Shown: positions 8,874-15,228, counted from the stretch's first letter. The stretch: 22,441 bases of DNA from Gammaproteobacteria bacterium (GCA_030641695.1 DAOWGY010000093.1:1-22441); one strand, 5' to 3'. The notes: a model not told the origin generated them from the letters alone. Numbers and translations: made by a program.

Positions 8874-9871
8874 GCCAGGTATTGAAAGTCACCGAAGCGC
8901 GACGGGTCATCAACCATGCAGGTGACTTCGGCCGGGTTGCGGTGCTGTACGGCGGTCTGTCAACTGAGCGGGAGGTATCGCTCGACACCGGTGCCGCCGT
9001 GCTCGGTGCCCTGCAAGCTCGTGGTGTGGATGCCCACGGATGGGATCCGGCTGAACGCACGATTGATGAACTCGCCAACGCCAGCTTCGATCGCGTCTGG
9101 ATTGCCTTGCATGGGACAGGCGGCGAAGACGGCGCAATCCAGGGCGCACTGCAGTGGCTCGGACTGCCATATACCGGCAGTGGCGTGATGGCGTCGGCGC
9201 TCGCGATGGACAAGATCCGTTCCAAGCGCGTATTCGATGCAGCGGCTATACCGACGCCCGACTACGCCATCGTACGCAATCGCGCGCACGCTGTGCTTGC
9301 CGCCGAGGAGTTCGGTTACCCGCTGATACTGAAGCCGGCCTGCCAGGGTTCCAGTGTCGGCATGACCAAGGTGTTCGACCCCGATGATCTCAATGCTGCG
9401 GTCGATCTTGCGCTCGGATTCGACGGCGACGCGATTGTCGAGACTTGCATCATTGGCGACGAGTTCACGGTCGCCGTGCTGCAGGGCGAGGCGCTGCCGT
9501 CAATTCGCATCGAGACGCCGAGAGTGTTTTACGACTATCGCGCCAAGTACGAGTCTGATCGAACCAGTTACCACTGTCCGGGAACCCGGAGCGACGACGA
9601 GGAATCGCAATATGCGACGCTCGCGATGGCTGCTTTCGGCGAACTCGGCTGCAGTGGATGGGGACGCGTCGATTTCATGACAGGCGGCGACGGCCGGCCG
9701 CTTGTTCTCGAGGTCAACACCGTGCCAGGTATGACGAGTCACAGCCTGGTGCCGATGGCTGCGAAGCAGCACGGCATAGACTTCGAGGACCTGTGCTGGC
9801 GGATTCTCGAAACCAGCGTGGCGGACAGCGACGTCGCGGACGACGTGCGGGGGGTGGCACATGGCGCGTAA
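8870..9871 (+). CDS. ddl: D-alanine-D-alanine ligase (Ddl)
   Basis: ATP-grasp enzyme that joins two D-Ala residues; the product is the substrate of MurF in the same operon. VAVLYGGLSTEREVSL (about residues 24-39) begins the conserved core. It is followed by HGTGGEDGAIQG, YTGSGVMASALAMDK, LKPACQGSSVGM and the metal and product site LEVNTVPGMTSHS. It has 333 residues, slightly longer than DdlB because of about 20 extra N-terminal residues. The start overlaps the murB stop and has GAGGGG just upstream. Its 3' end overlaps ftsQ by 11 bases. Confidence 0.96.
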   Translation: MSQVLKVTEARRVINHAGDFGRVAVLYGGLSTEREVSLDTGAAVLGALQARGVDAHGWDPAERTIDELANASFDRVWIALHGTGGEDGAIQGALQWLGLPYTGSGVMASALAMDKIRSKRVFDAAAIPTPDYAIVRNRAHAVLAAEEFGYPLILKPACQGSSVGMTKVFDPDDLNAAVDLALGFDGDAIVETCIIGDEFTVAVLQGEALPSIRIETPRVFYDYRAKYESDRTSYHCPGTRSDDEESQYATLAMAAFGELGCSGWGRVDFMTGGDGRPLVLEVNTVPGMTSHSLVPMAAKQHGIDFEDLCWRILETSVADSDVADDVRGVAHGA

Positions 9872-10673
9872 GCAAGCCCGACGCCGCAAGCAGACGAAGG
9901 CAAAGACGTTCACGATGCCGTCGATTCCCGTGGCGCGCATCCTGACGCCGCTGGCGGCAATCGCGGCCGTGCTGGCAACATACCAGCTTAGTGGCAGTTT
10001 GCTCGATCGACCGATCGAGTCGATCGCGATCAACGCTCCGTTCCAGCGTGTGACCGCGTTGCAGATCGAGGAGGCAATCAGCAAAGAGCTCGATGCCGGG
10101 TTCCTCGGCGCGGACCTCGGCCGCATGCAACGGCAGATCCAGGCATTGCCCTGGATTGACGGTGCAACGGTTGCCCGGCGCTGGCCGAGTCGAATCGCGA
10201 TCAAGGTGACGGAGCAGGTGCCGGCAGCGATCTGGGGCGAACGTGGACTTCTCAACATACGTGGCGAATTGTTCGTTACGGAAGCACGCCATATTCCCGC
10301 CGAGTTGCCACGACTGAGCGGACCCGCGGACAGCGCCGACGATGTCGCGCGGCGTTACCTGGCCGTCAGGGAACAACTCATCCCGCTGGGTCTGGATGTG
10401 CGGCGCGTGCGCCTCGATGCGCGCGGCGCATGGCAAATGACGCTCGCAAATGGCGTGGAAGTACGGCTGGGCCGGCGCGATATCGATTCGCGCACTGCAC
10501 TGTTTCTCGACGTTGTCGCGAACATCATCACGGGACGCGCAGCGGATATCGACTACGTTGACATGCGCTACGGCAATGGCTTCACGATCGGCTGGAAGGA
10601 TGGTGCGACGACGCCCGTTACTGATCCGCAGCAGACCGAGCAGAAGATGCTTGCATCACGAGGTGCTCCCTAG
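9861..10673 (+). CDS. ftsQ: FtsQ, divisome bitopic membrane protein
   Basis: Inner-membrane division protein that with FtsB and FtsL links the cytoplasmic ring to septal synthesis. It has 270 residues. A very basic cytoplasmic tail (MARKQARRRKQTKAK) precedes one membrane segment at about residues 28-48. Next comes a POTRA-like region (IESIAINAPFQRVTALQIEEAI) and the conserved LPWIDGATVARRWPSRIAIKVTEQ-type pattern at about 95-116. The GGGGGGTGG run just before the ATG can serve as a ribosome binding site. FtsQ sequences diverge quickly, so the call rests on fold pattern plus position between ddl and ftsA. An 18-bp inverted repeat lies inside the gene (10002-10019). Confidence 0.93.
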   Translation: MARKQARRRKQTKAKTFTMPSIPVARILTPLAAIAAVLATYQLSGSLLDRPIESIAINAPFQRVTALQIEEAISKELDAGFLGADLGRMQRQIQALPWIDGATVARRWPSRIAIKVTEQVPAAIWGERGLLNIRGELFVTEARHIPAELPRLSGPADSADDVARRYLAVREQLIPLGLDVRRVRLDARGAWQMTLANGVEVRLGRRDIDSRTALFLDVVANIITGRAADIDYVDMRYGNGFTIGWKDGATTPVTDPQQTEQKMLASRGAP

Positions 10674-10674
10674 A

Positions 10675-11913
10675 ATGCAGAAGCACGATGACAAGAACCT
10701 GATTGTCGGGCTCGATGTCGGCACGTCGAAGGTCGTCGCAATCGTAGGCGAGGTCACCGATGACGGCAACATCGAGGTGGTCGGTATCGGCTACCAACCG
10801 TCGCGCGGCCTCAAGAAAGGTGTTGTCGTGAATATCGAGTCCACGGTGCATTCGATTCAGCGCGCCGTCGAGGAAGCTGAACTGATGGCCGGTTGTGATA
10901 TTCATTCGGTTTATACGGGCATCGCGGGTAGTCATGTGCGCAGCCTGAATTCTCACGGCATCGTTGCCATTCGTGACAAGGAAGTGTCGGCTGGCGACGT
11001 CGACCGCGTCATCGATGCCGCGCAGGCTGTAGCAATCCCTGCCGACCAGAAGATCCTGCACATTCTGCCGCAGGAATTTCTGATCGACAGCCAGGAAGGC
11101 ATACGCGAGCCGGTTGGAATGTCGGGCGTGCGCCTCGAGGCGAAAGTGCACATGGTGACCGGTGCCGAGAGCGCGGCCCAGAATATTGTCAAGTGTGTAC
11201 AGCGTTGCGGACTCGAGGTGGATGACATCGTGCTCGAGCAACTTGCGTCGAGTTATTCGGTGCTCACCGACGACGAAAAGGAACTCGGCTCGTGCATCGT
11301 CGACATCGGCGGCGGCACGACAGATCTTGCGGTATTTCTCGGCGGCGCGATCCAGCACACCGCGGTCATTCCGATTGCAGGCGACCAGGTGACGAATGAC
11401 ATCGCGGTGTCGATGCGTACGCCTACCCAGTATGCCGAGGAAATAAAGATCAAATACGCGTGCGCGCTGTCACAGCTCGCCAACCCCGACGAGACCATCG
11501 AGGTGCCGAGTGTCGGCGAGCGACCACCGCGCAGGCTCGCTCGGCAGACCCTCGCCGAGATCGTGGAACCGCGCTACGAGGAATTATTCGGATTGATTCG
11601 CGACGAATTGCGGCGCAGCGGATTCGAGGAGCTGATCGCCGCGGGCATCGTGATCACGGGCGGCAGCGCCAAGATGGAAGGCGCGGTCGAGCTCGCTGAG
11701 GAAGTGTTTCACATGCCGGTCAGGCTTGGTTCGCCGCAGTACGTCGAAGGCCTGATGGACGTGATTCGCAACCCGATTCATTCGACCGGCGTCGGCCTGC
11801 TGCTTTACGGCTATGAAAATCTGACACGGCGCGGTCGCCGTAGTACGCCGATCAGCAACAACCTGGGCGACGTCTGGGAACGCATGAAGACCTGGTTTTC
11901 GGGACATTTTTGA
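10675..11913 (+). CDS. ftsA: FtsA, actin-like FtsZ membrane anchor
   Basis: Actin-like ATPase that tethers FtsZ polymers to the membrane and recruits later divisome proteins. I place the start at ATG 10675, one base after the ftsQ stop. The frame is open further upstream to 10450, but that part is ftsQ read out of frame. The resulting 412-residue protein begins with IVGLDVGTSKVVAIVGEV (phosphate 1 loop), has the 1C region with SGVRLEAKVHMVTG, phosphate 2 DIGGGTTDLAVF, and ITGGSAKMEG. It ends in the amphipathic membrane-targeting helix VWERMKTWFSGHF. All hallmarks are intact. Confidence 0.97.
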   Translation: MQKHDDKNLIVGLDVGTSKVVAIVGEVTDDGNIEVVGIGYQPSRGLKKGVVVNIESTVHSIQRAVEEAELMAGCDIHSVYTGIAGSHVRSLNSHGIVAIRDKEVSAGDVDRVIDAAQAVAIPADQKILHILPQEFLIDSQEGIREPVGMSGVRLEAKVHMVTGAESAAQNIVKCVQRCGLEVDDIVLEQLASSYSVLTDDEKELGSCIVDIGGGTTDLAVFLGGAIQHTAVIPIAGDQVTNDIAVSMRTPTQYAEEIKIKYACALSQLANPDETIEVPSVGERPPRRLARQTLAEIVEPRYEELFGLIRDELRRSGFEELIAAGIVITGGSAKMEGAVELAEEVFHMPVRLGSPQYVEGLMDVIRNPIHSTGVGLLLYGYENLTRRGRRSTPISNNLGDVWERMKTWFSGHF

Positions 11914-12014
11914 TGGTTTTGGCGGAACGACAGCCAAAGGGACGTCCGGCGCTTGCGCCGGGCTTTAACGGGGCTCAGTGAGTGCCCCTGAGGATGAAAA
12001 GCGGAGGAAGTTAA
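11914..12014 (+). promoter_or_regulatory. ftsA-ftsZ spacer with two hairpins and strong ftsZ RBS
   Basis: This 101-base gap holds a perfect 6-bp hairpin with a four-base loop (CCGGCG, 11946-11951, with CGCCGG, 11956-11961). A second possible hairpin has arms GGGGC (11970-11974) and GCCCC (11984-11988). Neither is followed by a T run, so they are not classic terminators. A strong ribosome binding site GGAGG (12003-12007) lies 7 bases before the ftsZ ATG. The layout would suit RNA processing or stability control that lets FtsZ be made in excess over FtsA; that role is inferred. Confidence 0.5.
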
Positions 12015-13160
12015 ATGTTTGAGTTAATGGATGCACACAGCCAGAACGCGGTCATCAAGGTGATCGGCGTCGGTGGGGGCGGCGGCAACGCCGTCTCGCA
12101 CATGGTGGATGCTGGCATTGAGGGCGTCGATTTCATCTGCACGAATACCGACGCGCAGGCACTAAAGGGATCACGCGTACGAACGTCGTTGCAAATCGGT
12201 TGCAATATTACGAAGGGGCTCGGTGCGGGCGCCGACCCCGACATCGGACGACAGGCGGCGATGGAAGATCGCGACCGCATTTTCGAGGTCATAGAAGGTG
12301 CCGATATGTTGTTCATAACCGCTGGCATGGGTGGTGGAACTGGCACCGGTGCGACGCCGATTGTCGCCCAGGTGGCGAAGGAACTCGGCATCCTGTCGGT
12401 TGCCGTCGTGACCCGGCCGTTCAATATGGAGGGCAGGAAGCGCATGGCGATCGCGGATCACGGAATTTCCGAGCTCGGTAAATATGTCGACTCGCTGATC
12501 ACGATTCCCAACGAGAAACTGCTGACCGTGCTGGGTGGCGAAACGACCCTGCTCGATGCTTTCCGCTCGGCAAACCAGGTGCTGCAAGGTGCGGTGCAGG
12601 GCATTGCCGAGTTGATCACTCGGCCCGGGCTGATCAACGTCGATTTCGCGGATGTCAAAACCGTCATGGCCGAGATGGGTATGGCGATGATGGGATCGGG
12701 ATCGTCGTCGGGCGAGGACCGCGCGCGCGAAGCGGCAGAAGCCGCGGTGTCGAGTCCGCTCCTTGAAGACATCAATCTCGCCGGGGCGAACGGCATTCTC
12801 GTCAACGTCACTGCCGGCATGGATCTGTCCATCGGTGAATTTCAGGAAGTCGGCAATACGGTCAAGGAGTTCGCATCCGAAGATGCGACCGTTGTCATCG
12901 GTACGGTTATCGATCCCGACATGACCGACCGGATTCGTGTGACCGTCGTCGCAACCGGCCTCGGCCATGCCGCGGCGAATGCGGATGCGCCAATGCGTAT
13001 CGTGCAGCGTCCTGCGGAACCGATGAACGAGCCGAATTATCACGGGCTCGACAAGCCGACGGTGCAAAGAAAGCGTGCGGTTGGAGATGGTTTCGAGGCA
13101 GGAGGATTGCAGGAAGAGCTACTGGACATTCCGGCTTTCCTGCGCCGACAAGCCGACTGA
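12015..13160 (+). CDS. ftsZ: FtsZ, tubulin-like division GTPase
   Basis: Forms the cytokinetic Z ring. It has 381 residues. The N-terminal GVGGGGGNAVSHM nucleotide loop (about 18-30), the tubulin signature AGMGGGTGTGATP (about 103-115) and the T7 catalytic loop NVDFADVKTVM (about 208-218) are all present. A variable linker from about residue 320 leads to the C-terminal conserved peptide LLDIPAFLRRQAD, the binding site for FtsA, ZipA and ZapD; a zapD gene is found on the minus strand of this same window. The start is fixed by the strong GGAGG site 7 bases upstream. Confidence 0.99.
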   Translation: MFELMDAHSQNAVIKVIGVGGGGGNAVSHMVDAGIEGVDFICTNTDAQALKGSRVRTSLQIGCNITKGLGAGADPDIGRQAAMEDRDRIFEVIEGADMLFITAGMGGGTGTGATPIVAQVAKELGILSVAVVTRPFNMEGRKRMAIADHGISELGKYVDSLITIPNEKLLTVLGGETTLLDAFRSANQVLQGAVQGIAELITRPGLINVDFADVKTVMAEMGMAMMGSGSSSGEDRAREAAEAAVSSPLLEDINLAGANGILVNVTAGMDLSIGEFQEVGNTVKEFASEDATVVIGTVIDPDMTDRIRVTVVATGLGHAAANADAPMRIVQRPAEPMNEPNYHGLDKPTVQRKRAVGDGFEAGGLQEELLDIPAFLRRQAD

Positions 13161-13166
13161 CTGACA

Positions 13167-13198
13167 GGCCTCAGGCGTTACTCACTGACGCTGAGGCC
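13167..13198 (+). terminator. Hairpin directly after ftsZ
   Basis: An imperfect inverted repeat begins 7 bases after the ftsZ stop: GGCCTCA (13167-13173) and GCGT (13175-13178) pair with ACGC (13188-13191) and TGAGGCC (13192-13198), leaving one bulged G and a 9-base loop. The 11 bp of pairing would be stable, but no T run follows, so it may slow or protect the 3' end of the ftsZ message rather than stop transcription by itself. Confidence 0.45.
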
Positions 13199-13264
13199 AA
13201 GGCGCGATCGAGGCGCGATCGAGGCGCAATCGAGGCACGATCGAGGCGCAATCGAGGCACGAAA
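13199..13264. repeat. Six-copy 11-bp tandem repeat downstream of ftsZ
   Basis: Six consecutive units of 11 bp with consensus GAGGCGCGATC. The units start at 13199, 13210, 13221, 13232, 13243 and 13254. Copies differ only by G/A or C/A changes at one or two places, and the first and last copies are degenerate at their outer ends. Each unit contains or nearly contains CGATCGAG when read across the junction. The array has no sign of coding and no spacers. Confidence 0.9.
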
Positions 13265-13274
13265 CCTCCGCTTT

Positions 13275-13299
13275 GCCGGCCCGGGAATCCCGGGCCGGC
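13275..13299 (+). terminator. Very strong GC hairpin between ftsZ and lpxC
   Basis: A perfect 11-bp inverted repeat, GCCGGCCCGGG (13275-13285) and CCCGGGCCGGC (13289-13299), with a three-base AAT loop. It is followed by GCCTTTCCC, a poor U tract. It is the most stable hairpin seen between ftsZ and lpxC and probably marks the end of the dcw transcript or attenuates read-through into lpxC. The stop function is inferred from position and strength. Confidence 0.6.
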
Positions 13300-13367
13300 G
13301 CCTTTCCCGCCAGCGTCCGGCGACATTTCTTTACCCGCCTCACTTTGGCTTCTAACAGATTGAAATC

Positions 13368-13397
13368 TTGAAGAGTTTTCCAAGCGTGTGATATTCT
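13368..13397 (+). promoter_or_regulatory. Candidate sigma-70 promoter of lpxC
   Basis: A -35-like TTGAAG (13368-13373) is followed after 18 bases by a -10-like TATTCT (13392-13397). The -10 is preceded by TG one base upstream (13389-13390), which makes an extended -10. The surrounding DNA is more AT rich than the genes. The site is about 95 bases before the lpxC start and downstream of the strong hairpin, so lpxC would have its own transcript start. This is prediction by eye only. Confidence 0.45.
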
Positions 13398-13490
13398 TGC
13401 GCGCACTTTCTACTGTCACGTCGTTGTCACATTCGTCCTCTTTGTGGCTGACGTGCAACACAGACGACAAAAACTGAGAAGATTCAGACA

Positions 13491-14405
13491 ATGTCAATGT
13501 TGCGACAACGCACCTTGAAGACCGCGATTCGAGCAACCGGCGTGGGATTGCACAACGGCGAGAAGGTTTATATGACTTTACGCCCGGCTGCCGAGAATTC
13601 CGGTATCACGTTTCGCCGCATCGATCTGGATCAACCTGTCGATGTGCCGGCCGATCCGCGCCTTGTCGGCGAGACCATGCTCGGCACCACGCTGATCAAA
13701 GATGGTGTCAAGGTCGCTACCGTCGAGCACCTGATGTCTGCGCTCGCGGGGCTCGGTATCGACAATCTGAACGTGGATTTGTCGGCGCCCGAGGTGCCGA
13801 TCATGGACGGCAGCGCCGGACCCTTCGTGTTCTTGCTGCAATCGGCGGGGATTGAGGAGCAAAACGCGCCGAAGCGGTTTATCCGTATCAAGAAGAAAGT
13901 GCGCGTCGAAGACGACGAAAAGTGGGCGGAACTGGTGCCGTTCAACGGTTTCAAGGTGAATTTCGAGGTGTACTTCAACCACCCCGTGTTCAACAAGATC
14001 AGCCAGCAGGCAACGATCGATTTTTCATCGACATCGTTCCTCAAAGAAGTGAGTCGTGCGAGGACCTTTTGTTTCCTGCGCGACGTAGAGGCGCTGCGCG
14101 AACGCAACCTGACGCTCGGTGGCAGTATGGACAACGCCATCGTGCTGGACGACTACCGGATACTGAATGAGGATGGACTGCGTTATTCCAACGAGTTTGT
14201 CATCCACAAGGTTCTAGACGCGATCGGCGACCTGTACCTCCTCAATCACAGCCTGATCGGCGAATTCCGCGCCTACAAGTCGGGGCACGACCTCAACAAC
14301 AAGCTGCTGCGGCTGTTGCTCGAGCAGGAATCTGCCTGGGAAGAGGTCACCTTCGAGAACGGCCGCAAAGCGCCGATCTCCTACGCCACTCCTGCATACG
14401 CATAA
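13491..14405 (+). CDS. lpxC: LpxC, UDP-3-O-acyl-GlcNAc deacetylase
   Basis: Zinc enzyme of the first committed step of lipid A synthesis. It has 304 residues, the normal length. The N-terminus LRQRTLKTAIRATGVGLHNGEKV is the family hallmark in an intact form (split here as RQRTLK, then ATGVGLHNG). Zinc ligands are seen in VEHLMSAL (His 80) and HKVLDAIGDL (His and Asp), and the catalytic His in NHSLIGEF. Two starts compete: ATG 13491, with GAGAAG 9 bases upstream, and ATG 13497, which aligns with the E. coli start. I keep the first because of the ribosome site. The C-terminus ends in small residues (ATPAYA), like LpxC tails recognised by FtsH in E. coli; that parallel is inferred. Confidence 0.97.
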   Translation: MSMLRQRTLKTAIRATGVGLHNGEKVYMTLRPAAENSGITFRRIDLDQPVDVPADPRLVGETMLGTTLIKDGVKVATVEHLMSALAGLGIDNLNVDLSAPEVPIMDGSAGPFVFLLQSAGIEEQNAPKRFIRIKKKVRVEDDEKWAELVPFNGFKVNFEVYFNHPVFNKISQQATIDFSSTSFLKEVSRARTFCFLRDVEALRERNLTLGGSMDNAIVLDDYRILNEDGLRYSNEFVIHKVLDAIGDLYLLNHSLIGEFRAYKSGHDLNNKLLRLLLEQESAWEEVTFENGRKAPISYATPAYA

Positions 14406-14421
14406 TCCGGAAATCGTCTCT

Positions 14422-14611
14422 GTTGGAGCGCGCCTGGGCGCGCGACTGACTGCGGCCATCGGCGATACATTTTTCTCGTCATGGCTCCCTTCGGTCCGCT
14501 GACATCCATGGACGGATTAATGCCGCGGAGCACAGGGACGTGCGAGAGCGGCGATACTTCCTCGAAAAAGCATCCCCGCTGGCCGCGCAGTCGGCTCTTG
14601 CCGCTCCTACA
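14422..14611. repeat. Inverted pair of REP-like elements
   Basis: The left copy (from 14422, plus strand) reads TGTTGGAGC, a GC hairpin GCGCGCC-TG-GGCGCGC (14428-14443), GACTG, then GCGGCCA. The right copy is inverted: read on the minus strand from 14611 it has TGTAGGAGC, a hairpin GCCG...CGGC (14592-14603), GACTG, then GCGGCCA. Similarity continues for about 20 more bases past GCGGCCA in both. The TGTAGGAGC head plus hairpin plus GACTG layout is that of gammaproteobacterial REP sequences mobilised by REP-associated tyrosine transposases. Two inverted copies 100-150 bases apart resemble a REPIN or BIME. No transposase gene is in the window. Confidence 0.7.
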
Positions 14612-14912
14612 AATCGCCGCGCACAACGCGGACTGTGCAACGAGTTGCGTCACGGCCTTGTGCCCTGGCAGCATCGAGCAGCGCGTCAGCGGCAAAGCGC
14701 AGACGTGAGGCCCAGGCCGGGGACTGGCACAGGACGACGAGCTCGCCGTCGTCCCGGACGTTAGCGGCAATAATCGCGGCGCCCTCGTCCGGCGCTACGG
14801 CTCGGGCCAGGGCCGAGGCCAGCGCTCCCATGTCCCTGGCGCGCCGAACGATATAGCCTAAATCCCCGTTGTTACTGGGATTTAGCAGATTTTCGAGGCT
14901 TTTTGCGGCCAT
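14607..14912 (-). CDS. dciA: DciA-type (DUF721) replicative helicase loader
   Basis: This 101-residue protein matches the DciA/DUF721 pattern: an N-terminal helix (KSLENLL), then LASALARAVAP, then ELVVLCQSPAWASRLRFAADALLDAA, which is the family core (the S-P-A-W-A-x-R-L-R-F segment at about residues 64-74). DciA loads or helps load DnaB in bacteria that lack DnaC/DnaI. Placement between lpxC and the M23 gene and secA matches Pseudomonas. It runs convergent to lpxC and divergent from the peptidase. Its TAG stop is supplied by the REP-like element at its 3' end. The protein lacks the C-terminal tail of roughly 40 residues seen in the Pseudomonas homologue, so it may be truncated. No clear ribosome site precedes the ATG. 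Confidence 0.82.
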   Translation of the reverse strand: MAAKSLENLLNPSNNGDLGYIVRRARDMGALASALARAVAPDEGAAIIAANVRDDGELVVLCQSPAWASRLRFAADALLDAARAQGRDATRCTVRVVRGDL

Positions 14913-15009
14913 ATAAGTGTGACGCAGTTCGCTCTTTTTGGGCTCCCCGAGTGACCGAAATCACCGTTATGAGCGCCAAATCTTGTAATGAATTCAGACA
15001 TTATGCATA
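14913..15009. promoter_or_regulatory. Divergent dciA / M23 peptidase promoter region
   Basis: This 97-base AT-richer stretch lies between the dciA start and the riboswitch. On the plus strand TTGTAA (14983-14988) is 17 bases from CATAGT (15006-15011), a fair sigma-70 pair. That pair would start transcription near 15018, inside the outermost helix of the riboswitch. CATTAT (14999-15004) would give a start near 15011, which suits the riboswitch better but has no good -35. I cannot decide between them. I found no convincing promoter for dciA on the minus strand. Confidence 0.3.
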
Positions 15010-15104
15010 GTTTCGTACACGACAAGGGCAAACCTGCTGAAAAGCGGGGGCGCAAAACCACCGGTCTAAGGGATTCGTTCCTACGACAGCGGGGCTACCG
15101 AAGC
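15010..15104 (+). ncRNA. Cyclic-di-GMP class I riboswitch (GEMM-I)
   Basis: The stretch follows the GEMM-I consensus closely. CACGACAAGGGCAAACC (15018-15034) is followed by a P2 helix capped by a GAAA tetraloop (CCTGCT-GAAA-AGCGGG, about 15033-15048), then GCGCAAAACCACCGG. A P3 arm follows with GTC/GAC and GGGA/TTCC pairs around a TTCG loop, with a CTAAG...CTACGA internal loop like the tetraloop receptor. It ends with the conserved AGCGGGGCTACCG (15088-15100). Flanks GTTTCG (15010-15015) and CGAAGC (15099-15104) can close P1. The GGGCAAACC segment keeps G where the c-di-GMP form, as opposed to the cGAMP-selective variant, is expected, judged by eye. It lies about 120 bases before an M23 peptidase gene and would control it in response to c-di-GMP. 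Confidence 0.88.
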
Positions 15105-15105
15105 G

Positions 15106-15228
15106 ATGATTCACTGCAAGTCAGACACGACCAGCGGGCGACTGTATTGGCCTGAAGCCTGTAAAACAAAGGCTTGCGGCGATAACAATAACAAGTTGTG
15201 CCGAGCGCATCCGGGGCGTACTCGATGA
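15106..15228 (+). CDS. Possible 40-residue leader ORF after the riboswitch
   Basis: An open frame starts at ATG 15106, two bases past the riboswitch, and runs 40 codons to a TGA at 15226-15228 that overlaps the peptidase ATG (15225) in the ATGA arrangement seen throughout this window. The peptide begins MIHCKSDTTSGRLYW, is rich in Lys, Arg and Cys, has no membrane segment, and is not recognised. Its only possible ribosome site is the GGGG at 15091-15094, inside the conserved riboswitch 3' core, 11 bases upstream, a long spacing. A hairpin AAGCCT/AGGCTT (15155-15160 and 15170-15175) lies within it. A chance ORF of this length is quite possible, so this is a suggestion. Confidence 0.25.
   Translation: MIHCKSDTTSGRLYWPEACKTKACGDNNNKLCRAHPGRTR

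Noticed and set aside
10450..10674. Upstream extension of the ftsA frame by 75 codons
   Set aside because: This part is ftsQ read in another frame; FtsA homology begins right at ATG 10675.
13199..13264. CRISPR array
   Set aside because: The repeat unit is 11 bp with no spacers and no cas genes nearby.
13171..13536. Arg/Ser/Ala-rich minus-strand frame over the ftsZ-lpxC gap
   Set aside because: It is a translation of the 11-bp tandem array and hairpins, and it runs into lpxC; no independent sign of coding.
14381..14770. Minus-strand and plus-strand small frames in the lpxC-dciA gap
   Set aside because: They span the REP-like pair and overlap the ends of lpxC and dciA; such frames are common artefacts of REP sequences.
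15155..15175. Terminator in the riboswitch leader
   Set aside because: The AAGCCT/AGGCTT hairpin has a 9-base loop and no T run after it, so it is not a rho-independent terminator.
15198..15224. GTG start for the M23 peptidase at 15198
   Set aside because: No ribosome site precedes it, and the conserved N-terminus begins at ATG 15225, which has GGGG at the right distance.
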